Shown here piece by piece: positions 51,159-59,614 of a stretch of DNA of 64,000 nt; positions within the stretch are counted from its first letter, which is position 1; every line of letters begins with the position of its first letter. The position numbers were made by a program, and so were the translations under genes. This stretch comes from Streptomyces violaceusniger Tu 4113 (GTDB taxonomy: Bacteria > Actinomycetota > Actinomycetes > Streptomycetales > Streptomycetaceae), in NCBI RefSeq assembly GCF_000147815.2, contig NC_015957.1, forward strand, positions 868,001 to 932,000, given 5' to 3'. The notes under the pieces are model-generated. The model worked only from the letters and a program-made list of their open reading frames with translations, was not told the origin of the DNA and made no database searches.

Positions 51159-51347
51159 ATGAACACCGCCCCTGCCCCTGGACCGCGCGATCCGGCCGCC
51201 GCGCTGATCTTCGACGATCCACTGGCGCAGCGGTCATCGGACGATACGGACCACGGGTGGGGTGAGCGGGTTCCCGGCGGTGACAGCGCCGACGATGCCG
51301 CTGGTCTGGCCCGGTTCCTCGACGAGAAGCCGCCCCACCACCTCTGA
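51159..51347 (+). CDS. Small acidic conserved protein
   Basis: A 62-aa protein with AALIFDDPLAQRSSDDTDHG, WGERVPGGDSADDAAGLARF and LDEKPPHHL. The acidic middle and LARFLDEKPPHHL end look like a conserved Streptomyces small protein of unknown function. It starts 3 bp after the preceding stop with a Shine-Dalgarno inside the previous gene, so the two are co-transcribed. It is convergent with mscL by 7 bp. Confidence 0.75.
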   Translation: MNTAPAPGPRDPAAALIFDDPLAQRSSDDTDHGWGERVPGGDSADDAAGLARFLDEKPPHHL

Positions 51348-51354
51348 CGGGTCC

Positions 51355-51861
51355 CTAGGCGCTGGAGCCGCTGCCGCCACCGTCGACGGCCGCGCCACGC
51401 TGCGCGACCAGCTCGTCGCGGATCTGGCGCAGCAGGAGGATCTCCTCCGCCTCCGCGACGGCCTGCTCCTCCTCCGCCTTCGCCTCCTTGGCGGCCTTGC
51501 GCGCCAGATAGCGTGACATCGGCAGCACCATCAGGAAGTACACCACCGCCGCGGTGATCAGGAAGGTCAGCACGGCCGAGAGCACGCTTCCCCAGAGGAT
51601 CGGAATGCCGTGGTCGATATCGCCCGCGGCGTTGGTCTCGCAGGGCCCCTCGAGGCAGGAGCGGTACTTCTCGAGATCCTTCGTGCCGAAGGCTCCGACT
51701 ATGGGGTTGATGAGGCCCTTCACTATTGAGTTCACGACGGCGGTGAAGGCGGCTCCGATCACGACCGCGACGGCCAGATCGATCACATTGCCGCGCATCA
51801 GGAAGGCTTTGAACCCTTCCATGACGCTCTTCTTCTCCTCGGTTACCTTCTCCTGGCTCAA
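51355..51861 (-). CDS. mscL: Large-conductance mechanosensitive channel MscL
   Basis: The 168-aa protein has GFKAFLMRGNVIDLAVAVVI and GAAFTAVVNSIVKGLINPIV (TM1 with the Gly/Ala gate), a periplasmic loop with a Cys pair (SCLEGPCETN, as in other actinobacteria), TM2 LSAVLTFLITAAVVYFLMVL, and a C-terminal coiled helix with EAKAEEEQAVAEAEEILLLR. It forms a pentameric channel that opens under hypo-osmotic shock. ATG 51861 is the only good start. It is longer than E. coli MscL mostly through the C-terminal tail. Confidence 0.95.
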   Translation of the reverse strand: MSQEKVTEEKKSVMEGFKAFLMRGNVIDLAVAVVIGAAFTAVVNSIVKGLINPIVGAFGTKDLEKYRSCLEGPCETNAAGDIDHGIPILWGSVLSAVLTFLITAAVVYFLMVLPMSRYLARKAAKEAKAEEEQAVAEAEEILLLRQIRDELVAQRGAAVDGGGSGSSA

Positions 51862-51954
51862 CCCACTGCCTCTCTCTCGCCGCGTCGGTGCTGGAGCGGA
51901 CGGTTCCGCAACCTACACCCGCAGGTGAGAGGGACATCAGGGGAGTCGGGGGAG

Positions 51955-52593
51955 TCAGCAGCGGCATAGCGTCACCGCCAGTCGGAAGCCGGCCGCGGCC
52001 CCGGCCAGGGCGGTGGCGTCCGCTCGCGGCACCGTCAGCACCACCAGCGCCCCGCCGCCGTCCATCCCTTCGTCCAGCGCGCTGTCGCTGCTCGCCTCCG
52101 CACCGGGCTCCGGCGCGCCGCCGTCGGTCGTCGAGCGGCCGCTCCGGGAACCCGGCACCTGGGCCACCCGGACCCCACGGGCGACCACCCGTGCCGTGGC
52201 ACCGGACGACCCGGTCCGTGTGGCGCCCGGGAGCGGGGTGGCCAGCACATCCACCCGGTCACCGGGGTGCAGCAGCCGCACCGCCGCCGCGTCGGCGATC
52301 CGGACCGGCGCCGACACCATGGCCGGGATCGGGCCGCCCCGACGCTCCTCGCCCGCCGGAGCGGGCACCCGCGAGGACTCCGCGTCCGTGTGGCCCTGTC
52401 CGGGCGGTGCCGCGGCCGCGAGTGCGGCGGCTGTCAGCGCCAGCCCCGCCGCCATCGCACGGCGCCGCCGCCGCACGGCCCGCCGCAGCCGGAATCCGCC
52501 GGAGCGCTCGGTGCGCACCGGATCGAAGCGTGGCACCGCACGGGCCGGGGGAGCGGAGCGGGGTAACGCGAGAGTGGGGGACGGATGGGACAT
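51955..52593 (-). CDS. SAF/CpaB-like membrane protein
   Basis: A basic N-terminus (RLRRAVRRRRRAMAAGLALT) precedes one hydrophobic segment. An extracytoplasmic domain follows with APVRIADAAAVRLLHPGDRV and DVLATPL, then VVARGVRVAQVPGSRSG and LVVLTVPRADATALAGAAAG: the SAF plus RcpC/CpaB layout seen in pilus and flagellar basal-body assembly proteins. A Gly/Ser/Asp-rich insert splits the CpaB domain. No tad pilus genes are nearby, so the role is unclear. Confidence 0.75.
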   Translation of the reverse strand: MSHPSPTLALPRSAPPARAVPRFDPVRTERSGGFRLRRAVRRRRRAMAAGLALTAAALAAAAPPGQGHTDAESSRVPAPAGEERRGGPIPAMVSAPVRIADAAAVRLLHPGDRVDVLATPLPGATRTGSSGATARVVARGVRVAQVPGSRSGRSTTDGGAPEPGAEASSDSALDEGMDGGGALVVLTVPRADATALAGAAAGFRLAVTLCRC

Positions 52594-52776
52594 GGCACAT
52601 CACCGCCTGCCGTGAGGGACCGAGTGCTTCTGGCCCCCTCACCATGCCCGCCCCCACCCGATCCCGCTCGGGCCTGTGGACGGCCACCGGGCTGTGGACA
52701 ACTCGGTCACCCAGGCGAGCGACACCCGCCCCACAGCGGCCGCCGTGCGCGTCTACCCGTCCACCCCGCACCGCCC

Positions 52777-53622
52777 CTACGGAAGCTCGATCCCCAGGTC
52801 CCAGCCGTCGTGGGCGTGGGTGCACAGGCAGTCCCGCGCGGAGGTCTCCGGCAGCTTGCCCACCGCGTCGAAGAGGACCTCACGCAGTCGGCCCACGTTC
52901 TCCCCGAAGACCTTCAGCACCTCGGTGTGGGTGACGCCCTCACCGGTCTCCACACCCGCGTCCAGGTCGGTGACCAGCGTCAACGACGTGTAGCAGAGGC
53001 CCAGTTCACGGGCGAGCACCGCCTCCGGGTGGCCCGTCATGCCGACCACCGACCAGCCCTGTGCCGCATGCCAGCGCGATTCGGCCCGGGTGGAGAAGCG
53101 CGGCCCCTCGATCACGCACATCGTCCCGCCGTCCACCGGCCCCCAGCCGCGTCCGCGCGCCGCGTCCACGGCCGCGCTCCGCCCCACCGGGCAGTACGGG
53201 TCGGCGAAGGTGGTGTGCACGACGTTCGGAATCCGGCCGTCCGGCAGCGGCTCGCCGTCGAAGTAGGTCTGCGTACGCGCCTTCGTGCGGTCCACCAGCT
53301 GGTCCGGGACGAGCAGCGTTCCAGGTCCGTACTCCGGCTGCAGCCCGCCCACCGCGCATGGGCCGAAGACCTGCCGCACCCCGAGCGAGCGCAGGGCCCA
53401 GAGGTTGGCGCGGTAGTTGATGCGGTGCGGCGGCAGGTGGTGCTTGCGGCCGTGCCGCGGGAGGAAGGCGACCCGTCGCCCCTCGATGTCGCCGAGGACG
53501 AGCGAGTCGCTCGGCGCCCCATAGGGAGTCTCCACAGTGATCTCGGTCACGTCGTCGAGGAACGTGTAGAACCCCGATCCCCCGATGACCCCTATGTCTG
53601 CTTGCCTGCTGGTCTCGACCAT
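52777..53622 (-). CDS. mtnP: S-methyl-5'-thioadenosine phosphorylase
   Basis: The 281-aa protein starts ADIGVIGGSGFYTFLDDVTE and contains VAFLPRHGRKHHLPPHRINY (phosphate-binding RHGxxH and the H-x-x-N-Y region), LRSLGVRQVFGPCAVGGLQP, GTMCVIEGPRFSTRAESRWH and VVGMTGHPEAVLARELGLCY. These are the family 2 nucleoside phosphorylase motifs of MtnP, which cleaves 5'-methylthioadenosine to adenine and 5-methylthioribose 1-phosphate for methionine salvage. MT-adenosine versus inosine preference cannot be settled by eye. Confidence 0.92.
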   Translation of the reverse strand: MVETSRQADIGVIGGSGFYTFLDDVTEITVETPYGAPSDSLVLGDIEGRRVAFLPRHGRKHHLPPHRINYRANLWALRSLGVRQVFGPCAVGGLQPEYGPGTLLVPDQLVDRTKARTQTYFDGEPLPDGRIPNVVHTTFADPYCPVGRSAAVDAARGRGWGPVDGGTMCVIEGPRFSTRAESRWHAAQGWSVVGMTGHPEAVLARELGLCYTSLTLVTDLDAGVETGEGVTHTEVLKVFGENVGRLREVLFDAVGKLPETSARDCLCTHAHDGWDLGIELP

Positions 53623-53655
53623 GCGATCACCCTAGCCACCCGCGTCCGCACGAAC

Positions 53656-53693
53656 GGCACCCCGCCTCCTCCCGGTGGAGGCGGCGGGGTGCC
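53656..53693 (-). terminator. Terminator after the Ruc-like gene
   Basis: Arms GGCACCCCGCC (53656-53666) and GGCGGGGTGCC (53683-53693) pair perfectly. The hairpin lies 27 bp beyond the stop of the leftward FmdB/Ruc-like gene. Confidence 0.75.
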
Positions 53694-53719
53694 GATGAAG
53701 CCGAAGAGAGGTGGCCGGG

Positions 53720-54100
53720 TCAGGCGGCCGAACTCGACGACGAAGACGACGAGGAGGACGCCGAGGACGACGAAGACCCGGACGACGAAGACCCGGACGA
53801 CGAAGACGTCGAGGAAGAGGACGAGGAAGAAGAGTCCGAGGACGAGGACGAGGAAGACGACGAGTCGGAGCTGTCGCTCTTCGCCGCCGGCTTGCTGGAA
53901 CCGCCGCTCGTGCTGCTGGAAGAGGAGCGGCTGTCGTTCCGGTAGAACCCGGAGCCCTTGAACACGATGCCGACCGCGGAGAACACCTTCTTCAGGCGTC
54001 CCGTGCAGTTGGGGCACTCGGTGAGCGCGTCGTCGGTGAACTTCTGCACCGCCTCGAGGCCCTCGCCGCACTCGGTGCACTGGTACTGGTAGGTCGGCAC
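53720..54100 (-). CDS. FmdB-type zinc ribbon protein with disordered Ser tail, Ruc-like chaperone candidate
   Basis: From GTG 54100, which has a strong AGGAGGAAG site, the protein reads PTYQYQCTECGEGLEAVQKF, then TECPNCTGRLKKVFS: two CxxC pairs of an FmdB zinc ribbon. After about residue 60 it becomes a low-complexity tail of some 65 residues dominated by Ser runs with scattered Asp, Gly and Lys, surely disordered. M. tuberculosis Ruc (Rv0991c) has the same zinc-ribbon-plus-disordered-tail design, is a redox-activated chaperone and is under HrcA. A CIRCE element sits directly upstream here, supporting orthology. Confidence 0.8.
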   Translation of the reverse strand: MPTYQYQCTECGEGLEAVQKFTDDALTECPNCTGRLKKVFSAVGIVFKGSGFYRNDSRSSSSSTSGGSSKPAAKSDSSDSSSSSSSSSDSSSSSSSSTSSSSGSSSSGSSSSSASSSSSSSSSSAA

Positions 54101-54110
54101 GTTCTTCCTC

Positions 54111-54137
54111 CTGGCACTCTCACTCAATGAGTGCTAA
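54111..54137 (-). promoter_or_regulatory. CIRCE element (HrcA operator)
   Basis: On the minus strand the sequence is TTAGCACTC, 9 nt, GAGTGCCAG. The left arm and the spacing are exactly consensus (TTAGCACTC-N9-GAGTGCTAA); the right arm has 7 of 9 matches. It ends 10 bp before the GTG start, overlapping the Shine-Dalgarno edge, so HrcA binding would block both promoter escape and the leader. Confidence 0.85.
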
Positions 54138-54302
54138 CGACGCTCCATAGTGCAGTATTCCTGCGCGTCAGTCCACTGGGACGGGATGTACGGTGATCGA
54201 ACCCACCGTCCGAGGCCCGCTCCCGGCTCCCGCTCCCGGCTCCCGTTCCGGGCCCTCGCGGACCCCCGGCGGGCCCCCGCTCCCGCCCCCCAGCCCGCCC
54301 CC

Positions 54303-55808
54303 TCAGCCCGCTCCCGTGCCCAGCCAGCCCGCCAGCTTGCCGCCCCGGCCCACCGCCCGCAGCCGCCGTTCCGCCGCGTCGCGCACCGGGTCCGTGGCCA
54401 CCACGAGCAGCTCGTCACCGCGCCGCAGCACCGTCGAGGGCAGCGGTACGAAGCTGGTCCCGCCCCGGACCACCAGCGTGACCGCGGCCCCCGTGGGCAG
54501 CCGCAGCTCGCCGACCTCGACGCCGTGCATCTTGGACGCCTGGGGAATCGACACAGACAACAGATGGCCGCGCAGCCGCTCCAGGGGCGCCGATTCGATG
54601 CCCAGGTCGGCCGGCTCGGGTTCCTCGAGCCGCAGCCGGGTGGCGAGCCAGGGCAGCGTCGGCCCCTGGACCAGGGTGTAGACGATCACCAGCACGAAGA
54701 CGATGTTGAAGATCCGGCTGCTGCCGGGCACATCTCTGACCACCGGGATGGTCGCCAGGACGATCGGCACCGCCCCGCGCAGCCCGGCCCAGGACAGCAG
54801 TGCTTTCTCCCGCCAGTGCAGCCGGAACGGCGCCGTGCTGACCAGAACCGACACCGGCCGGGCCACCACGGTCAGCACCAGCCCGACCGCCAGGGCGGGC
54901 AGGACGTCATCGCCCAGCTCATGCGGGGTGACCAGCAGTCCCAGCAGGACGAACATCCCGATCTGGGCCAGCCAGCCCAGCCCCTCGGCGAAGCCGCGCG
55001 TCGCCGGCCAGTGCGGCAGCCGTGCGTTGCCCATGAGGAGCGCGGCGAGGTAGACGGCGAGGAAGCCGGAGCCGTGTGCCAGCGCACCGCCCGCGTAGGC
55101 GGTCACCGCGATGGCGATCACCGCGATCGGGTACAGACCCGAGGCGGGCAGCGCCACATGCCGCAGGCCGTACGCGCCCAGCCAGCCGATCGCGAGGCCG
55201 ATCACCGCGCCGATCGCCAGCTCCAGGGCGATCGTGCCGATCAGGGTGTACCAGGGCTCCAGGTCGCCGTGGCTGGAGAAGGCGACCACCAGGATCACCA
55301 CGGGGGCGTCGTTGAAGCCCGACTCGGCCTCCAGGACGCCCGTGAGCCGCTTGGGCAGTGGCACCGTGCGCAGCACAGAGAAGACCGCCGCCGCGTCCGT
55401 GGACGACACCACCGCGCCGATGATCAGCGCCTGCCGCCAGTCCAGTCCCACCACATAGTGTCCTGCGGTCGCGGTGAGCCCCACGCTCACCGCGACACCC
55501 ACGGTGGACAGGACGGCGGCCGCCGGCAGGGCGGGTTTGATCTCGCCCCACTTCGTGCCGAGACCGCCTTCGGCCAGGATGATGACCAGCGCGGCGTAGC
55601 CGAGGACCTGTGTCAGCTCGGCGTCGTTGAAGGTGACGCCGATCCCGTCCGTGCCGATCGCGACACCGATCCCGAGATAGATCAGCAGCGTGGGCAGCCC
55701 GCTGTGCGAGGAGATCCTTACGGCCACCACCGCGAAAAGCAGGACGAGCGAGCAGATCAACAGCAGTTCATTGAGGTGGTGAACAGTCAGGGGCCGACCC
55801 TTTCTCAC
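54303..55808 (-). CDS. K+/H+ (or Na+/H+) antiporter, CPA1/NhaP2 type with TrkA-C domain
   Basis: The 501-aa protein has 12 or so membrane segments with LLIYLGIGVAIGTDGIGVTF, ALVIILAEGGLGTKWGEIKP, IIGAVVSSTDAAAVFSVLRT (SSTDAA, the ion-binding Asp region) and SWAGLRGAVPIVLATIPVV. A cytosolic TrkA-C domain follows (GVEVGELRLPTGAAVTLVVR, LRRGDELLVVATDPV). It is a CvrA/NhaP2-like exchanger for K+ and volume control, and TrkA-C (RCK_C) domains of this kind can bind cyclic di-AMP. The gap 54138-54302 to the Ruc gene holds only GC-rich CCGGCTCCCG repeats. Confidence 0.9.
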   Translation of the reverse strand: MRKGRPLTVHHLNELLLICSLVLLFAVVAVRISSHSGLPTLLIYLGIGVAIGTDGIGVTFNDAELTQVLGYAALVIILAEGGLGTKWGEIKPALPAAAVLSTVGVAVSVGLTATAGHYVVGLDWRQALIIGAVVSSTDAAAVFSVLRTVPLPKRLTGVLEAESGFNDAPVVILVVAFSSHGDLEPWYTLIGTIALELAIGAVIGLAIGWLGAYGLRHVALPASGLYPIAVIAIAVTAYAGGALAHGSGFLAVYLAALLMGNARLPHWPATRGFAEGLGWLAQIGMFVLLGLLVTPHELGDDVLPALAVGLVLTVVARPVSVLVSTAPFRLHWREKALLSWAGLRGAVPIVLATIPVVRDVPGSSRIFNIVFVLVIVYTLVQGPTLPWLATRLRLEEPEPADLGIESAPLERLRGHLLSVSIPQASKMHGVEVGELRLPTGAAVTLVVRGGTSFVPLPSTVLRRGDELLVVATDPVRDAAERRLRAVGRGGKLAGWLGTGAG

Positions 55809-56042
55809 GGGAGCGGAGGGAACGCTGCGAACAGGGCCCCGCCGACCGGAACTTCATTGCCTTACCTAACATTTTACGGGATCTTGACGCGAGCCTCCCA
55901 CGAGGAGCCTTCGCCGAGGTGTACGAGCCCGGTCGGTGGCCGGTGCGAAGCGTCAGTCATGACTCCGCGTAGGGGCGGCGACAGCCCTGCGCCTATGGTT
56001 GCTCCAGCACTCCAGGTTCACCCTGCCCCTCGAAGGACAGCG

Positions 56043-58805
56043 ATGCCCGCCAACACAACCGGCTCTTCTCCCAAAAAGAAGAAGAGCCGACGTCTCCGCC
56101 TGTTCGTGATCGCAGTCGTGCTGCTGCTCGTCGGGGGCGTCGGCTACGGCGCGTACTGGAGCATCAGTACAGTTCGTGCCTCATTCCCGGAGACCACGGG
56201 ATCGCTGCAGCTGAAGGGGTTGTCCGGACCCGTTCAGGTCAAACGTGACGGCTATGGGATACCTCAGATCTACGCCGGTACCTCCGAGGACCTCTTCCGG
56301 GCCCAGGGGTTCGTCCAGGCCCAGGACCGCTTCTGGGAGATGGACGTCCGCCGCCATATGACGGCCGGGCGGCTCTCGGAGATGTTCGGTTCCGGCCAGG
56401 TGGAGACCGACGCGTTCCTGCGCACCATGGGCTGGCACCGGGTGGCCAAGCAGGAGTACGACACCAAGGTTTCGCCCGACACCAAGAAGTATCTGCGGGC
56501 CTACTCCGACGGCGTCAACGCCTATCTCAAGGACCACCAGGGCGATGCGCTGTCCGTCGAGTACGCGGCCCTGGACTTCAAGAACGACGGCTACAAGCCC
56601 GAGAAGTGGACCCCGGTCGACTCGTTGGCCTGGCTCAAGGCGATGGCCTGGGACCTGCGCGGCAATATGCAGGACGAGGTGGACCGCGCACTGGCCTCCA
56701 GCAGGCTCAGCGCCAAGCAGATAGATGAGCTCTACCCGTCCTACCCGTACAGCCGGAACAAGCCGATCGTCCAGGGCGGCGGCGTCAACGAGCTGACGGA
56801 CGAGTTCGATCCCAAGGCCACCCCGGCGGGCTCCACGAGCGGTACGGGCGGCACGGCGGACGGAGGGGCCACCGGAGCCGCTCAGGGGCTGCAGGGCCAG
56901 CTCTCCTCGCTCTCCAAGACCCTGGACGACGTCCCGGCGCTGCTCGGCCCGAACGGGACCGGTATCGGCTCCAACTCGTGGGTCGTCTCCGGCAAGTACA
57001 CGACCACCGGCAAGCCGCTGCTCGCCAACGACCCGCACCTGGCGCCCCAGCTGCCGTCCGTCTGGTACCAGATGGGGCTGCACTGCAAGCAGGTCACCAG
57101 CGCCTGTCCGTACGACGCGGCGGGCTTCACCTTCGCCGGTCTGCCCGGCGTGGTCATAGGTCACAACCAGGACATCAGCTGGGGCATGACCAACCTGGGC
57201 GCCGACGTCAGCGACCTGTACCTGGAGAAGGTCACCGACAACGGCTATCTCTACGACGGCAAGCAGCTCCCGTTCACCACCCGCGAGGAGACCATCAAGG
57301 TCGCGGGCGGCAAGAGCCGGACGATCACCGTCCGCACCACCAACAACGGCCCGATCGTCTCCGACCGCGATGACGAGCTCACCTCCGTCGGCAAGGACGC
57401 CCCGGTGGGCAGCGGCGCCGATGATGTGGCCCCCGACCGCGGCGACGGCTATGCGGTGGCGCTGAAGTGGACCGCGCTCACCCCGTCCAACACCATGGAC
57501 GCGGTCTTCAAGCTGGACACCTCGAAGAACTTCAGCGACTTCCGTAAGGCGGCCCGCGACTTCGCGGTCCCCTCCCAGAACCTCATCTACGCCGACACCA
57601 AGGGCAACATCGGCTATCAGGCGCCCGGCCAGATCCCGGTGCGCTCCAGGGGCGACGGCCGCTATCCGGCGCCCGGCTGGGACTCGCGCTACAAGTGGAG
57701 CAAGTACATTCCGCAGTCGGCGCTGCCCTGGGAGCTCAACCCCGATCGCGGCTATATCGTCACCGCCAACCAGGCCGTCGTGGACAAGAAGAACTACCCG
57801 TATCTGCTGACCGACGACTGGGGGTACGGCGCGCGTAGCCAGCGCATCACCGACCTCATCGAGTCGAAGACCAAGGACGGCGGGAAGATCTCCACGGACG
57901 ACATGCAGTCCCTGCAGATGGACAACAGCAGCGAGATCGCCAAGGTGCTGACGCCCTATCTGCTGAAGATCGACGTCAAGGACGACTACGTACGGCAGGC
58001 GCAGAAGCTGCTGGAGAGCTGGGACTACACCCAGGACTCGGACTCGGCGGCCGCCGCGTACTTCAACGCCGTCTGGCGCAACACCCTCAAGCTGGCCTTC
58101 GGCGACAAGCTCCCCAAGGAGCTGCGGGTCAAGGGGGAGTGCCTGCGGGTGCGCCCGGCCGACGACTCGGGTCCGCTGGAGGATCTGAACGGCAACGCCC
58201 GGCTGGTGCGCGAATGCGGTAAGCGCGACGCCGACATGGCCCAGCCGGACGGCGGCGACCGCTGGTACGAGGTCGTGCGCGACATCATCAAGGATCCGAA
58301 GAACAACTGGTGGAAGACGGCGGGCACCCGCAACAAGCCCGGTGCCACCAACCGTGACGAGCTGCTCGGGCAGGCCATGCGAGCCGCGCGCTCCGAGCTC
58401 ACCGCGAAGCTGGGCAAGGACATCAATAGCTGGAGCTGGGGCCGGCTGCACCGGCTGACGCTGAAGAACCAGACCCTGGGCACCGATGGCCCCGGCGTGG
58501 TGCAGTGGCTCCTCAACCGCGGCCCGTGGAACCTCTCCGGCGGCGAGGCGGCGGTCAACGCCACCGGCTGGAACGCGGCGGGCGGCTACGACGTCACCTG
58601 GGTCCCGTCGATGCGGATGGTCGTCAACCTCGACAACCTCGACAAGTCGCGCTGGATCAACCTCACCGGTGCCTCCGGCCACGCCTACGACGCGCACTAC
58701 ACGGACCAGACCGAGAAGTGGGCGAAGGGCGAGCTGCTGCCCTGGGCGTTCAGCAAGAGCGCCGTGGACAAGTCGACGGACGACGAGCTGGCGCTCACCC
58801 CGTAG
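56043..58805 (+). CDS. Membrane-anchored penicillin acylase family (Ntn) hydrolase
   Basis: The 920-aa protein has a Lys-rich start and an N-terminal membrane anchor (KKKKSRRLRLFVIAVVLLLV). The alpha region follows (VQVKRDGYGIPQIYAGTSED, AQDRFWEMDVRRHMTAGRLS), then the autocleavage site GIGSNSWVVSG, where Ser310 would become the N-terminal nucleophile. The beta chain has LLANDPHLAPQLPSVWYQMG and FAGLPGVVIGHNQDISWGMT. Family members are acylases for penicillins, AHLs or echinocandins; the natural substrate here is unknown. ATG 56043 has a GAAGGA site. The open frame further upstream is antisense to the antiporter. Confidence 0.92.
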   Translation: MPANTTGSSPKKKKSRRLRLFVIAVVLLLVGGVGYGAYWSISTVRASFPETTGSLQLKGLSGPVQVKRDGYGIPQIYAGTSEDLFRAQGFVQAQDRFWEMDVRRHMTAGRLSEMFGSGQVETDAFLRTMGWHRVAKQEYDTKVSPDTKKYLRAYSDGVNAYLKDHQGDALSVEYAALDFKNDGYKPEKWTPVDSLAWLKAMAWDLRGNMQDEVDRALASSRLSAKQIDELYPSYPYSRNKPIVQGGGVNELTDEFDPKATPAGSTSGTGGTADGGATGAAQGLQGQLSSLSKTLDDVPALLGPNGTGIGSNSWVVSGKYTTTGKPLLANDPHLAPQLPSVWYQMGLHCKQVTSACPYDAAGFTFAGLPGVVIGHNQDISWGMTNLGADVSDLYLEKVTDNGYLYDGKQLPFTTREETIKVAGGKSRTITVRTTNNGPIVSDRDDELTSVGKDAPVGSGADDVAPDRGDGYAVALKWTALTPSNTMDAVFKLDTSKNFSDFRKAARDFAVPSQNLIYADTKGNIGYQAPGQIPVRSRGDGRYPAPGWDSRYKWSKYIPQSALPWELNPDRGYIVTANQAVVDKKNYPYLLTDDWGYGARSQRITDLIESKTKDGGKISTDDMQSLQMDNSSEIAKVLTPYLLKIDVKDDYVRQAQKLLESWDYTQDSDSAAAAYFNAVWRNTLKLAFGDKLPKELRVKGECLRVRPADDSGPLEDLNGNARLVRECGKRDADMAQPDGGDRWYEVVRDIIKDPKNNWWKTAGTRNKPGATNRDELLGQAMRAARSELTAKLGKDINSWSWGRLHRLTLKNQTLGTDGPGVVQWLLNRGPWNLSGGEAAVNATGWNAAGGYDVTWVPSMRMVVNLDNLDKSRWINLTGASGHAYDAHYTDQTEKWAKGELLPWAFSKSAVDKSTDDELALTP

Positions 58806-58850
58806 CGACCCCGGGGCCCCGCACGGGGCTCTGAAGGGCCCGGTGGCCGT

Positions 58851-58922
58851 CTGAGGGGCGTTTTCGCCTCCGGTCGGTCCCGGGCCCGCCGACTTTCGCG
58901 GCCCCGCCGGGAGACGCCTCAG
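58851..58922. terminator. Bidirectional GC-rich hairpin region
   Basis: CTGAGGGGCGT at the left and ACGCCTCAG at the right form the ends of an imperfect inverted repeat with internal CCGGGCCCG pairings. It separates the convergent acylase and cyclo-ligase genes. Confidence 0.5.
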
Positions 58923-58929
58923 GGCGCCT

Positions 58930-59532
58930 TCAGCGGGGCCGCGGTGTGAAGCGGTGGAGGCCCGACGGGGTCACCGCCGCGTGCACCGGGCGGTCGTGGC
59001 CCTCCTCGGGCACCTCGTCCAGCACCTCACCGTCGTACAGCAGCACCACCAGCGCCGGACCGGCCCCCGCGCCCACCAGCCGGGCCAGCACCCGGTCGTA
59101 GGAGCCGCCGCCGCGGCCCAGCCGCATCCCGCGCCGGTCCACCGCGAGCCCGGGCAGCAGCACCACGTCCGCCCGGGTCACCGCCTCCGGGCCGAGCCGC
59201 GGTCCCTCGGGCTCCAGCAGGCCGCGCCGGGCGGGCGCCAGCCGCTCCGGCCCCTCGTCCTCGCCCCAGTCGAGATCGTCGTCATCGAGCAGCACCGGAA
59301 GCAGCACCCGCACCCCCCGGGCGCGCAGGGCCTCCCTCAGGGCGTGCGTACCGGGCTCGCTCCCCATGGACACGTAGGCCGCCACCGTGGCCGCCCCGGC
59401 GATCTCGGGAAGCTCCAGGGCACGACACGCCAGAGCGGCGCCGGCCTTCTCGATGTCATCCGCCGTCAACCTGGACCTCATCGTCAGGTGACGTCTCCGC
59501 AATGCGCGCTTACTACCGTCAAAGTTGATCAC
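58930..59532 (-). CDS. 5-formyltetrahydrofolate cyclo-ligase
   Basis: The 200-aa protein begins with KRALRRRHLTMRSRLT and has a conserved AAYVSMGSEPGTHALREALR, VLLPVLLDDDDLDW, DVVLLPGLAVDRRGMRLGRG and GGSYDRVLARL, the 5-FCL/MTHFS signature with the Gly-rich ATP site. It converts 5-formyl-THF to 5,10-methenyl-THF using ATP. The start is GTG 59532, divergent from galU. The same divergent pair 5-FCL/galU exists in mycobacteria (Rv0992c/Rv0993, from memory). Confidence 0.9.
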   Translation of the reverse strand: MINFDGSKRALRRRHLTMRSRLTADDIEKAGAALACRALELPEIAGAATVAAYVSMGSEPGTHALREALRARGVRVLLPVLLDDDDLDWGEDEGPERLAPARRGLLEPEGPRLGPEAVTRADVVLLPGLAVDRRGMRLGRGGGSYDRVLARLVGAGAGPALVVLLYDGEVLDEVPEEGHDRPVHAAVTPSGLHRFTPRPR

Positions 59533-59614
59533 TGGGTGCGCAATCTTCCTGTCTCATGTCATATTCACCGAATGCTCATCATTCGTCCTAAAGGGACCGG
59601 ATAGGGTTCGGAAC

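Noticed and set aside
54150-56042. Long open frame in phase with the penicillin acylase gene (about 630 extra codons)
   Set aside because: It is antisense to the antiporter gene, is Gln/Arg/Pro-rich without domains, and the acylase membrane anchor and Shine-Dalgarno define the start at 56043.
55809-56042. Cyclic di-AMP (ydaO-type) riboswitch before the K+/H+ antiporter
   Set aside because: The leader is short and the conserved ydaO core motifs were not recognisable.
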